Source: Schaedlerella arabinosiphila (lineage in GTDB: Bacteria > Bacillota > Clostridia > Lachnospirales > Lachnospiraceae). From it: DNA of 64,000 nt. Location: positions 2,542,001 through 2,606,000 of the forward strand of contig NZ_RHJS01000002.1 of assembly GCF_003885045.1 (NCBI RefSeq), given 5' to 3'. The first letter of the stretch is position 1. Each line of letters opens with the position of its first letter. Below, one piece after another: positions 53,214 through 61,892 of this stretch. The notes beneath the pieces are model-generated. The model had not been told where the DNA came from. It saw only the letters and a list, made by a program, of their open reading frames with translations, and ran no database searches. Made by a program: the position numbers and the translations under genes.

Positions 53214-53705
53214 TCAGCCGCCCAGCATCTCTGCCGCAAACCGGAGCGCTTCTTCCACCGTGCGGGTCCGGTTCTCCATCCTGCTGCCATAAAAACGCAG
53301 TTTACGAACCTGTACGCTGCCCTGTACACAGCAGCCGATATAGACCAGTCCCACCGGCTTTTGGGGCGTGCCCCCTCCCGGGCCTGCAATCCCGGTAGAG
53401 CTTAAGGCCACGTCCGCGCCTGCAGCACGGGCCGCGCCTGCAGCCATCTCCCAGGCGGTCTGCTCACTGACCGCGCCGAACTGCTCCAGCGTTTCCGTCC
53501 GAACCCCCACCAGGCGCTGCTTGGCCTCGTTGGAATAGGTCACATAGGATTCGCCGAATACGTCTGAGGCGCCGGCCACATTGACCAGCGCCCCGGCAAT
53601 CATACCGCCGGTACAGGATTCTGCCGCGGTGATCCGCAGATTTTTCTCCTTCAGAAGGCGGACCACCCGCTCCTCCGGTGTCTCTTTTTGATTCCCGGCT
53701 TCCAT
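53214..53705 (-). CDS. CinA C-terminal domain / NMN amidohydrolase
   Basis: A 163-residue protein of the CinA-C (PncC) family, with AAESCTGGMIAGAL, SYVTYSNEAKQR and GIAGPGGGTP. It deamidates nicotinamide mononucleotide. It lies just after pgsA. Confidence 0.92.
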   Translation of the reverse strand: MEAGNQKETPEERVVRLLKEKNLRITAAESCTGGMIAGALVNVAGASDVFGESYVTYSNEAKQRLVGVRTETLEQFGAVSEQTAWEMAAGAARAAGADVALSSTGIAGPGGGTPQKPVGLVYIGCCVQGSVQVRKLRFYGSRMENRTRTVEEALRFAAEMLGG

Positions 53706-53706
53706 C

Positions 53707-54249
53707 CTACATTCCCCCCTGGGTCAGAACCTGCCGGTTTTTCGCCACATAGTCCACCAGTGAAATGATGGTCAGAGCCAGGGAGATCCAGATCAGCGCC
53801 TCACAGACCAGATCGAACGCACCTCCGAAATCCGCAATCAGCAGGATCACCATTGCCATCTGGGAAACGGTCTTGAATTTCCCCCAGTAGCTGGCCGCAA
53901 TCACCACCCCGTTGTCGGAAGCCACCAGCCGAAAGCCGCTGATGATAAACTCCCTGGCAATGATGATGATCACAAACGCTGCCGAAAGCTGGCCGGATTC
54001 AATCATACAGATCATCGCGGAGCAAACCAGCAGCTTGTCCGCCAGGGGATCCATAAATTTTCCGAAATTCGTGACCAGGTTGTATTTTCTGGCGATCTTG
54101 CCGTCCAGCAGATCTGTCAGGCTGGCTATACAGAACAGCACAAGGGCGATCCATTTATTAGCCGCTCCCCCTGTATCCGTCAGCATAAAAAACACAAAAA
54201 ATGGCACCATAATAATCCTCAAAACCGTCAGTTTATTTGGTAAATTCAT
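53707..54249 (-). CDS. pgsA: phosphatidylglycerophosphate synthase
   Basis: A 180-residue membrane enzyme with the CDP-alcohol phosphotransferase motif (DLLDGKIARKYN...GKFMDPLADK). ATGA overlap with rimO. Confidence 0.94.
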   Translation of the reverse strand: MNLPNKLTVLRIIMVPFFVFFMLTDTGGAANKWIALVLFCIASLTDLLDGKIARKYNLVTNFGKFMDPLADKLLVCSAMICMIESGQLSAAFVIIIIAREFIISGFRLVASDNGVVIAASYWGKFKTVSQMAMVILLIADFGGAFDLVCEALIWISLALTIISLVDYVAKNRQVLTQGGM

Positions 54250-55571
54250 TCTACAAGTCCTCCTATCAAATCATATTCCAACGCTCCGGTGACTTTCACC
54301 CGGGCAAAATCGCCGGAGAGCAGCAGTTCTCCCGTCTCTACAAAAATCATTCCGTCCACACCGGGGGCATCCCGGTAAGTCCGCCCTACATAGGCATTTT
54401 CATCCGCTACCCGGCCCTCAATCAGAACCAGTACTTCCCTGCCTACCATCGCTTCCGCGTTTTCAAAGGCTATCTCCTGCTGCAGCTCCATGATCTCGGC
54501 CTGCCTCTCCTGCTTTACTTCTTCCTCGATCTGATCCGGCAGATCTGCCGCCGGCGTATCCTCCTCCGGCGAATAGGTAAACACGCCCAGCCGGTCAAAT
54601 TCCATCTGATCCACAAAATCAACCAGTTCCTCGTGCTCCTCTGCAGTCTCCCCGGGGAATCCGGTGATCAGCGTCGTCCGAAGACAGATATCCGGAATCT
54701 CCCTGCGCAGCTTTTCCACCATCTCTGTCAACTGCTGTTTCGTCGTCCTGCGTCCCATCCGCTTTAATATCCTGTCATTGGCATGCTGGATCGGCAGATC
54801 CAGATAATGGCAGATCTTCGGCTCTTCTTTCATCACCCGGATCAGCTCGTCCGTGATCTCCTCCGGATAACAGTACAGGATGCGGACCCATCGAAGCCCC
54901 TGAATCCTGCAGAGCCGGCGCAGAAGTTCCGGAAGCTTTTTTTCTCCGTAAATGTCTTTTCCGTACAGGGTAGTCTCCTGGGCTACCAGGATCAGCTCCC
55001 TGACCCCCTCCTCTGCCAGTTCCTCCGCTTCGTCCAGAAGCCGTTCCATGGGCACGCTGCGGTAGTTCCCCCGAATCCGGGGAATGATGCAGTAGGTACA
55101 GTGCTTGTCACAGCCCTCGGCGATCTTTAAATATGCATAATGCCCTCCCGTCGTCACCAGCCGTTTTGTCTCCACCGCCGGAAGGGCCTGCAGATCTGCA
55201 AGCCGCACCTCCGGTTTTCCCGCAAGTGCCGCATCCATCGCTTCCAGGATCTGGTCATAAGCTGTGGTGCCAAGCACCGCGTCCACCTCCGGGATCTCGT
55301 CCAGAATCTCCTGCCGGTAACGCTGGGCCAGGCATCCGGTTACGATCAACGCTTTCAGGCTTCCCTTCTTTTTATATTCTGCCATCTCCAGGATGTTTTG
55401 GATGCTCTCCTCCTTGGCATCGTGGATAAAGCAGCAGGTATTGATGATGATCACCTCCGCCTTTGCTTCATCGTCCGTCATCTCATGGCCGCGGGATGCC
55501 AAAAGCCCCAGCATCACCTCCGTGTCCACAAGATTCTTGTCGCACCCCAGAGAGATCAATAAAATTTTCAT
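54246..55571 (-). CDS. rimO: ribosomal protein S12 methylthiotransferase
   Basis: A 441-residue radical SAM enzyme with EGCDKHCTYC and the N-terminal cluster domain (SLGCDKNLVDTE). It methylthiolates an aspartate of S12. ATG 55571 is chosen over 55577, whose ribosome site would be too close; the 55622 start is too long. Confidence 0.95.
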   Translation of the reverse strand: MKILLISLGCDKNLVDTEVMLGLLASRGHEMTDDEAKAEVIIINTCCFIHDAKEESIQNILEMAEYKKKGSLKALIVTGCLAQRYRQEILDEIPEVDAVLGTTAYDQILEAMDAALAGKPEVRLADLQALPAVETKRLVTTGGHYAYLKIAEGCDKHCTYCIIPRIRGNYRSVPMERLLDEAEELAEEGVRELILVAQETTLYGKDIYGEKKLPELLRRLCRIQGLRWVRILYCYPEEITDELIRVMKEEPKICHYLDLPIQHANDRILKRMGRRTTKQQLTEMVEKLRREIPDICLRTTLITGFPGETAEEHEELVDFVDQMEFDRLGVFTYSPEEDTPAADLPDQIEEEVKQERQAEIMELQQEIAFENAEAMVGREVLVLIEGRVADENAYVGRTYRDAPGVDGMIFVETGELLLSGDFARVKVTGALEYDLIGGLVE

Positions 55572-55660
55572 ATTCATTTCTCCATTCAGAATCACCTGAT
55601 TGTAACGAAATACGGCTATCACCTATGCAAAAAGATAGGGATAGCCTTCCTAATACATCG

Positions 55661-55830
55661 TATGCCGAAAGGCTGCCGGCGGCTGGCTTTCTGTCTTAAC
55701 TTCCTCTGCAGAACGTATGCCTACGGCTGGCCTTCTGTCTCAGCTTCCACTGCGGAACTTATGCCGGCGGCAAGCCTTCTGTCTTAACTTCCTCTGCGGA
55801 AAGCATACCGGCAACCGGCCTTCTGTCTTA
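55661..55830. repeat. 44-bp tandem repeats at the rpoZ 3' end
   Basis: TTCTGTCT occurs at 55689, 55733, 55777 and 55821, exactly 44 bases apart, within similar units (TATGCC..GGCC..TTCTGTCTTAACTTCCTCTGCGGAA). The last unit includes the rpoZ stop codon, so the array seems to have grown out of the rpoZ end. Confidence 0.8.
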
Positions 55831-56130
55831 TTCCGCAGCCGCAGCTTCCTCCGTCAGAACCTCCGCTTCCGCTTCGATTTCCGTTTCCTCGGCGCCCGCA
55901 TTTTCAGCGATGATCTTTAATTTTCCTTCGTTCAGCTCCTGGATCGCCAGAGAGAGGGGTTTTGCCTCGCCTCTTACATTGACCATCGGCAGCTCGCCGT
56001 CGATGATCTGTCTGGCCCTTTTAGACGTCGCAAGCACAATGGAATACCGGCTGTTGACGATCTTAGTCTCACCCTCTTCCACATCCTTGTTTACCACTTT
56101 CATCAAATCTGTATATGACGGATGCAACAT
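55828..56130 (-). CDS. rpoZ: RNA polymerase omega subunit
   Basis: A 100-residue omega protein with SRYSIVLATSKRARQI. Its tail is Glu/Ala rich. AAAGGAGAG precedes ATG 56130; gmk is immediately upstream. Confidence 0.92.
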   Translation of the reverse strand: MLHPSYTDLMKVVNKDVEEGETKIVNSRYSIVLATSKRARQIIDGELPMVNVRGEAKPLSLAIQELNEGKLKIIAENAGAEETEIEAEAEVLTEEAAAAE

Positions 56131-56135
56131 ACTTC

Positions 56136-56771
56136 TTACTCTCCTTTCAGTCTCTGCAAATCCTGCTTGATTCTCTCCATAAACTCCGTATTCCGGAAGC
56201 TCCGGCGGTGTTCTCCCTGGATGATATCATGCAGCTCCCTTGTGCATATCTCCAGGTCATCGTTGACGACCAGATAATCGTACCGGTCCATACCGTCCGC
56301 TTCCTCCACAGCGCGCCGGAGCCTGGAATCAATCACAGCCTCCGACTCCGTCCCCCTGCCCGTCAGCCGGTTTTTCAGCTCACATGCTGTCGGCGGAGTG
56401 ACGAACAAAAGCACGGTCTCCGGAAATGCCTCCTTCACCTTCATGGCGCCCTGGATCTCGATCTCCAGGATGACATCCTTTCCTTCCTCCAGCTTCTGCT
56501 CCACATAGGCGCGGGGCGTCCCATAGTAATTGTCTACGTATCTAGCATACTCTATCAACTGATCTTCCGCAATCATTTTTTCAAATTCTTCTTTTGTAAT
56601 GAAAAAATACTCTCTTCCGTGCGCTTCTCCGTCACGCGGCTGCCTTGTAGTCGCAGAAATCGACAAGGTATACTGCCCCGGATAATTTTTTAAAAGCTCC
56701 TTCATCAGCGTACCTTTTCCCGCTCCGGAAAACCCGGATACAACGATCAAAATCCCTTTGGAATCCATCAT
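56136..56771 (-). CDS. gmk: guanylate kinase
   Basis: A 211-residue kinase with P-loop GFSGAGKGTL and TTRQPRDGE. ATG 56771 is preferred over GTG 56780. It makes GDP from GMP. Confidence 0.95.
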   Translation of the reverse strand: MMDSKGILIVVSGFSGAGKGTLMKELLKNYPGQYTLSISATTRQPRDGEAHGREYFFITKEEFEKMIAEDQLIEYARYVDNYYGTPRAYVEQKLEEGKDVILEIEIQGAMKVKEAFPETVLLFVTPPTACELKNRLTGRGTESEAVIDSRLRRAVEEADGMDRYDYLVVNDDLEICTRELHDIIQGEHRRSFRNTEFMERIKQDLQRLKGE

Positions 56772-56843
56772 GTGCCTCACCTCATCCGAATCAATCTGTC
56801 ATGGATTCAGCCCGCTTTTTCAATTTGCTGCTGTTCCGAACCG

Positions 56844-57722
56844 TTACTCAATATTCTGAATCTGTTCCCGTATCTTCTCGATCTCAGTCTTTAAGCTGAT
56901 CGCCAGGTTCGAGATCTCCTGGTCGTTGGCCTTGGACAGGATCGTGTTGGCCTCCCGGTTCATCTCCTGTGCGATAAAATCCAGCTTCCGCCCGATCCCC
57001 TCGGACTCCTCCAGCGTATCGCGCATATGGGAAATGTGGCTCTTCAGGCGCACCACCTCTTCGTCCGTGCAGATCTTGTCCGCAAACAGGATGACCTCCG
57101 CCGCAATCCGGCTTTCCTCCAACTGCACGTCTCCCAGAAGCTCCCGCACCTTTTCCTCCAGCTTCGCCCGGTACTGCACCGCAATTTCCGGAGAATGCTC
57201 TTCGATCCCCGCGATCACGACCTCCATTCCGGAAAGCTTTGCAAGGATATCTTTTTTCAAGTTCTCCCCTTCGGTTGTTCTTGCCGATACAAACTGCGCA
57301 AATGCTCCTTCCAGGACGGTCCGTAAGCCCTTCCAGAGCTCCTCTTCATCCACGGACTGCTCTTCCATCGTCAGGACATCCGGACAGCGCGCCAGCGTAG
57401 TCAAACTCAAATGGTCATCCAGGCCAAATTCCTCCGCCATCTGCCGGAGATACTTCACATACTCTCCCGCAAGAGCCGCATTGTACTTTAAGCTCCCCTG
57501 CGCTTCGGATACATCTTCATACATGATGAAAATGTCAATCTTCCCGCGGCTTGCATAGTTCTTCAGCAGCGTCCGGATCGCGCCGTCAAAAAAATTCAGC
57601 TTCTTCGGCATCCGGATATTCACATCCAGATACCGATGGTTTACGCTCTTCAATTCGGCCGTAAACTTCCGGGAATCCTGCTGATACTCGCACCTTCCAA
57701 AACCCGTCATGCTTCTTATCAT
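56844..57722 (-). CDS. YicC/YloC endoribonuclease family protein
   Basis: A 292-residue protein with the YicC hallmarks MIRSMTGFGR, SVNHRYLDV and the C-terminal REANTILSKAND. These proteins act on RNA. Upstream of gmk. Confidence 0.9.
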   Translation of the reverse strand: MIRSMTGFGRCEYQQDSRKFTAELKSVNHRYLDVNIRMPKKLNFFDGAIRTLLKNYASRGKIDIFIMYEDVSEAQGSLKYNAALAGEYVKYLRQMAEEFGLDDHLSLTTLARCPDVLTMEEQSVDEEELWKGLRTVLEGAFAQFVSARTTEGENLKKDILAKLSGMEVVIAGIEEHSPEIAVQYRAKLEEKVRELLGDVQLEESRIAAEVILFADKICTDEEVVRLKSHISHMRDTLEESEGIGRKLDFIAQEMNREANTILSKANDQEISNLAISLKTEIEKIREQIQNIE

Positions 57723-57913
57723 GATTCTCGCCCTCTATAGTCTGTCATATTTTACACTTATCAAATTCATGTATGCCCGTCTATTATAACCCTGAAATGA
57801 TGATCCGGTCAACTCTTTGATCTTAACTTTTGCCGTAACTTTTCCAAATCTTGAAATTTTTTCAAATTTCTCTTTACATTTCCGCTCTTATCCAATATAA
57901 TAGTATTCGTTGG

Positions 57914-57988
57914 CGGGGTGTGGCTCAGTTTGGTTAGAGCGCACGGCTGGGGGCCGTGAGGTCGCAGGTTCGAATCCTGTCACCCCGA
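57914..57988 (+). tRNA. tRNA-Pro(GGG)
   Basis: CGGGGTG acceptor pairs with CACCCCG; D-stem GCTC/GAGC, anticodon stem CACGG/CCGTG with loop CTGGGGG (anticodon GGG), T-stem GCAGG/CCTGT with TTCGAAT. No encoded CCA. Confidence 0.95.
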
Positions 57989-58104
57989 TTCGCTTTTACA
58001 GCAAAACCTGCCGCATCATATCCAATCAAAAACCTACAAGGCGGTTTCTTGATATATAATGTGGCCGGTACACTAATTTTTGTATTATATTGGTTATTCA
58101 GTTG

Positions 58105-58137
58105 ATAGTATAGCATTTCATGTTATACTATTTTTTT
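58105..58137 (+). terminator. terminator downstream of tRNA-Pro
   Basis: ATAGTATA pairs with TATACTAT and is followed by seven T. It may end the tRNA transcript. Confidence 0.65.
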
Positions 58138-58532
58138 GTGTTTAAGCGCGGCGTTCTCTCTGTCAGTCTGTTCCAGCGATTATTTTTTGAATCCCTGAAC
58201 ACAAAAAATGTGTGATCATGAACCTATTTCTCATATATGTGTATAAAAAAGATACAGATCTGGTAGTGGTATTTCTTTTTTAGATATGATATGCTGAAAA
58301 AGTCTATCAATAAGACTTCTCACTTCCTGAAACCTGGCATATGCATTTTTCTTAAAATAAACGTGTCTGGCAATTTCATATCTTTTGTATAAAAACATGT
58401 GTTTTTTCCTTCTTTGGAGTCAAAACATCGTCAAATTCATTTGTAATTACGTTTCTGATACAAACCACGCAGTAAATATGTTGTTCCGAACATGGACTGC
58501 GAACCTTTACCAGACAGGAGGGAAATGATCAC
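58138..58532. other. intergenic, no gene seen
   Basis: AT-rich gap between the terminator and the integrase gene. No reading frame convinces; it may hold the recombinase promoter and attachment sequences, but no repeat of the tRNA end was found here. Confidence 0.4.
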
Positions 58533-59582
58533 ATGACTTACAAAGACGAAAAACGAGGCACATGGTACTGCAAATTTTATTATATTGACTGGACCGGCAT
58601 ACGCCGTCAGAAAATGAAACGCGGCTTTAAGCTGCAGCGCGAAGCAAAGGAATGGGAACGTATTTTTCTTGAAAAACAATCTGGAAGTCCGAATATGACC
58701 TTCCAGGCGCTTTATCAATTATATCTGGAGGATATTCAATCACGTTTGAAGCGTTCTTCCGTAAATTCCAAAAGCCAATGCGTGGAAAGCCGGGTGCTTC
58801 CTTTTTTCAAGGACAAGCCCATCAACCAGATCACCGCGGCCGATGTGCGGAAATGGCAGAACCGTCTGATTGAGGACGGCTTAAAGCCTACCACTCAGCG
58901 CAATATCAACGGACAGTTGAACGCCATATTGAATTTTGCGGTGAAATATTACGGCCTTCCCCAGAATCCCTGCAAGGTAGCCGGCCTGATCGGGAGCAGC
59001 AAACCCAAGAGGATGCAGTTCTGGACTCATGAAGAATTTAAAACGCTGATTGCCTGTGTAAAAAATCCGACCCACCACATACTGTACAGTATCCTCTATT
59101 ATGCAGGACTGCGCTGCGGTGAAGCCCTGGCCCTCACCCCGGCGGATATTGACCTGGAAAAGAAAGTCATACATGTGACAAAGACATTTCACAGGATTCA
59201 CGGGGAGGATGTCATCACCTCCCCCAAAACTACCAACAGCATCCGGACCGTTCCAATCCCGGATTTTTTGTGTGACCAGATCCGGGTATACATCCAGGAA
59301 ACCTATGGCCTGAAAAAATCGGACCGGCTGATCCCTCTGGTCAATACCTCCATCCGTATCCCCCTCAACAACGTTTGCGACCGCGCAGGGGTCAAACAGA
59401 TCCGTGTACATGACATCCGCCACTCCCATGTTTCCCTGCTGATCGAGATGGGATTTCCTGCAATTCTGATCGCGGAACGGATCGGAGATACGGTCGATAT
59501 GGTCAATAATATTTACGGCCATTTGTACCCAAATCGACACGAAGAAGTGGCGGATATGCTGCAGGCTTTAGTATCAAAATAG
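58533..59582 (+). CDS. tyrosine recombinase (integrase)
   Basis: A 349-residue integrase. The core-binding domain is about 55-145 and the catalytic domain follows. Arg194 (AGLRCGEAL), His293 and Arg296 (VHDIRHSHV) and nucleophile Tyr328 (NNIYGHLYP) are seen; the second His position is Asp319 (RIGDT), as in many relatives. Located about 550 bases after tRNA-Pro and oriented away from it. Confidence 0.9.
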   Translation: MTYKDEKRGTWYCKFYYIDWTGIRRQKMKRGFKLQREAKEWERIFLEKQSGSPNMTFQALYQLYLEDIQSRLKRSSVNSKSQCVESRVLPFFKDKPINQITAADVRKWQNRLIEDGLKPTTQRNINGQLNAILNFAVKYYGLPQNPCKVAGLIGSSKPKRMQFWTHEEFKTLIACVKNPTHHILYSILYYAGLRCGEALALTPADIDLEKKVIHVTKTFHRIHGEDVITSPKTTNSIRTVPIPDFLCDQIRVYIQETYGLKKSDRLIPLVNTSIRIPLNNVCDRAGVKQIRVHDIRHSHVSLLIEMGFPAILIAERIGDTVDMVNNIYGHLYPNRHEEVADMLQALVSK

Positions 59583-59620
59583 TTTCATGTGGGGATGGCG
59601 GATGGATGAGGAGGTACATT

Positions 59621-60376
59621 ATGTATGGGCTTTCTGAGGATGGGCTAACATCAAAGAAGATTGTTGCAGTCGCTTTGACAGCAGCAATGTGCTTAGGATT
59701 AAGCATGACAGCTTTCGCAGCTAAGAGTGCAGGATGGAGCAATGATGATCTTTGGAGTCCGGATGTTCTTAATGACTTAGGACCTAGCGAAGACGGTGAT
59801 TGGGTTTTAGGACCGAATGGTTATGAGAGTGCTTTTATTAGCGCAAAAGATGCTAAGGGTCATAGAGTAGATATTTCATGGAGAGAGCTTAGTGCTAAGA
59901 CATTAAAGTCTATCGATGAAGAAGGAAAAGTTGCAGATATCTTCAAGAAGAATGGTTTTGAAGTTCCTGATGATACAGATTTTATTCCGCTTTTGACTGG
60001 TAATATTACCTTTGATGAAGGTGTACCGGCAAATGGTGGTACAGTATCTTTCCAGTTAGCAGATTTAGGTATTGATTCTGAAGGTGTTAAGCCTGGCGAA
60101 ACTGTATATGTAATGCAGGAGACAAATCCGGGATCTGGCGTATGGGAAATCTATGCGGCTACAGTAGGTCAGGATCTTGATATCGTTGTTACTCTTCCGC
60201 GCAATGGCGCACTTGTTCTTGTTAAGACTTTATCTGATGGTACTGTTGTAACATTGAACAAAACTACTGGCGAAGTTGTTGATCGTAAGCCTGCAGATAA
60301 TGTAGCTAACAACAATGCTAAGGGTACATCCACAAACGCTAGTGGAGCAACTTCTCCGAAGACAGGTGAATTCTAA
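59621..60376 (+). CDS. secreted SPKTG-ending protein, paralogue 1
   Basis: A 251-residue secreted protein. ATG 59621 has GAGGAGG upstream; the first residues (MYGLSEDGLTSKKIVAVA) differ from the other copy, which starts MKKGAKRKKKIVAVA. After the shared signal peptide (ALTAAMCLGLSMTAFA), a variable part (about 45-70) precedes a conserved body (DISWRELSAKTLKSIDEEG) and the C-terminus SPKTGEF. A sortase motif lookalike ends the protein without a membrane segment. Confidence 0.8.
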   Translation: MYGLSEDGLTSKKIVAVALTAAMCLGLSMTAFAAKSAGWSNDDLWSPDVLNDLGPSEDGDWVLGPNGYESAFISAKDAKGHRVDISWRELSAKTLKSIDEEGKVADIFKKNGFEVPDDTDFIPLLTGNITFDEGVPANGGTVSFQLADLGIDSEGVKPGETVYVMQETNPGSGVWEIYAATVGQDLDIVVTLPRNGALVLVKTLSDGTVVTLNKTTGEVVDRKPADNVANNNAKGTSTNASGATSPKTGEF

Positions 60377-60515
60377 TTCATCCTATTAGGATAAGTTAAA
60401 GAAATAAGAAACACTCAAATTAATAAAATAATGTAATTTCAATAATATACGTTATTTTGTGTGATAGGTAGTTTTAGAGCCGTCTTCCTGGTAGTCAGGA
60501 AGGCGGTTCTTATTT
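59653..60515 (+). repeat. inverted duplication, left arm
   Basis: Matches the reverse complement of about 60755-61672, including the coding body and the 3' flank; 41 bases around 60430-60471 are identical to the other arm. Confidence 0.85.
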
Positions 60516-60518
60516 TAT
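60477..60518 (+). terminator. terminator of paralogue 1
   Basis: GAGCCGTCTTCCT pairs with AGGAAGGCGGTTC and is followed by TTATTTTATT. A matching hairpin closes paralogue 2 on the minus strand at 60759-60790. Confidence 0.75.
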
Positions 60519-60756
60519 TGATAAGGTATATATTTTAAGTATCAAATGCGTATCACGTAAATTTGTATACAATGCACAAATATAAATTCTTATTTTTGTG
60601 CATTGTATACAACAATAAGGCTTTGTTGTAGTATTTTCTTTCTTGTTAGGTAAAGTAATGTGAAATTGGGATAAATACCACATAGTTAATAACTTATAGA
60701 GACAGATGCATATTGAATAGCTAAAAGTTTTTAATACAAACTGTTAAGCATATAAC
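60519..60756. other. AT-rich spacer between inverted arms
   Basis: Unique spacer without a supported gene between the convergent paralogues. Confidence 0.5.
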
Positions 60757-61672
60757 AAGAACCGCCTTTCTATCACCAGAAAAGCGGTTCTTTAGCTACC
60801 TATCACACAAAATAACGTATATTATTGAAATTACATTATTTTATAAAATTGAATGTTTCTTACTTCTTTAACTTATCCTAAGGATGAATTAAAATTCACC
60901 TGTCTTCGGAGAAGTTGCTCCATTTGCATTAGTGGAAGTACCTTTTCCAGCATTGTCATTAGCTACATTATCTGCCGGCTTACGATCAATAACTTCACCA
61001 GTTGTCTGATCTAAAGTAATAACAGTACCGTCAGATAAAGTCTTAACAAGAACAATTGATCCATTGCGCGGAAGCGTAACTACGATATCAAGATTCTGTC
61101 CTACTGTAGCTGCATAAACTTCCCATACGCCAGATCCCGGAGCTGTTTCCTGCATAACATAAACAGTATCGCCAGCCTGAACGCCTTCAGAATTAACACC
61201 TAAGTCTGCCAACTGGAATGTTAATGTGCCGCCACCTGCCGGTACACCCTCATCAAATGTAATGTTGCCATTCATAATCGGAATAAAATCTGTATCATCA
61301 GGCACATTATAGCCATTTTTCTTGAAAATTTCAGCAACTTTTCCTTCTTCGTCAATAGACTTTAATGTCTTAGCACTAAGCTCTCTCCAAGAGATATCTA
61401 CTTTATGTCCCTTAGCATCTCTTGCATCAACAAACTGGTTGGCATATACATGATACACATTGCCTGCTGAATCTGTCCAATATAAAATATTACCATCTGC
61501 GTCAGTTGCCGGAACCCATCCCAATCCTCCTGGACCGCCAGGTCCCTGCTCTTTTAACACATCCGGACTCCAAAGGTCGTCCTTACTCCATCCTTCATTC
61601 TTAGCTGCAAAAGCTGTCATGCTTAATCCTAAGCACATTGCTGCTGTCAAAGCGACTGCAACAATCTTCTTT
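60757..61672 (-). repeat. inverted duplication, right arm
   Basis: Counterpart of 59653-60515 in the opposite orientation; identity begins at the signal peptide codons AAGAAGATTGTT and extends past the stop into the terminator. Confidence 0.85.
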
Positions 61673-61695
61673 TTTCTTTTAGCCCCTTTTTTCAC
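60889..61695 (-). CDS. secreted SPKTG-ending protein, paralogue 2
   Basis: A 268-residue secreted protein starting at GTG 61695 (AAAGGAGG upstream) with a normal basic signal peptide (KKGAKRKKK). The variable part (about residues 45-90, with GPGGPGGLGW and NVYHVYANQ) is longer than in paralogue 1. The rest is nearly the same, ending SPKTGEF. Extracellular role unknown. Confidence 0.8.
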   Translation of the reverse strand: MKKGAKRKKKIVAVALTAAMCLGLSMTAFAAKNEGWSKDDLWSPDVLKEQGPGGPGGLGWVPATDADGNILYWTDSAGNVYHVYANQFVDARDAKGHKVDISWRELSAKTLKSIDEEGKVAEIFKKNGYNVPDDTDFIPIMNGNITFDEGVPAGGGTLTFQLADLGVNSEGVQAGDTVYVMQETAPGSGVWEVYAATVGQNLDIVVTLPRNGSIVLVKTLSDGTVITLDQTTGEVIDRKPADNVANDNAGKGTSTNANGATSPKTGEF

Positions 61696-61892
61696 CCTTT
61701 CATCAGCCTCCTTTGAAGGCGAATTTCCTGCTGAAATCCCCCCTCAAATCTTGAAATTATTACCGTTTATGAGTATACTAAAAATATAAGAAACAGGATC
61801 AAAATATAGGCTATTTAAACAACTCTCACGTATAATAAAAATCAGCCAAATCACACATTCAATTTTAGATACACAAAAAAGGAGTACAGCAT

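Noticed and set aside
58533..59582. Integrase as degenerate because box III His is Asp
   Set aside because: Many family members have GD instead of GH; Arg194, His293, Arg296 and Tyr328 are all kept.
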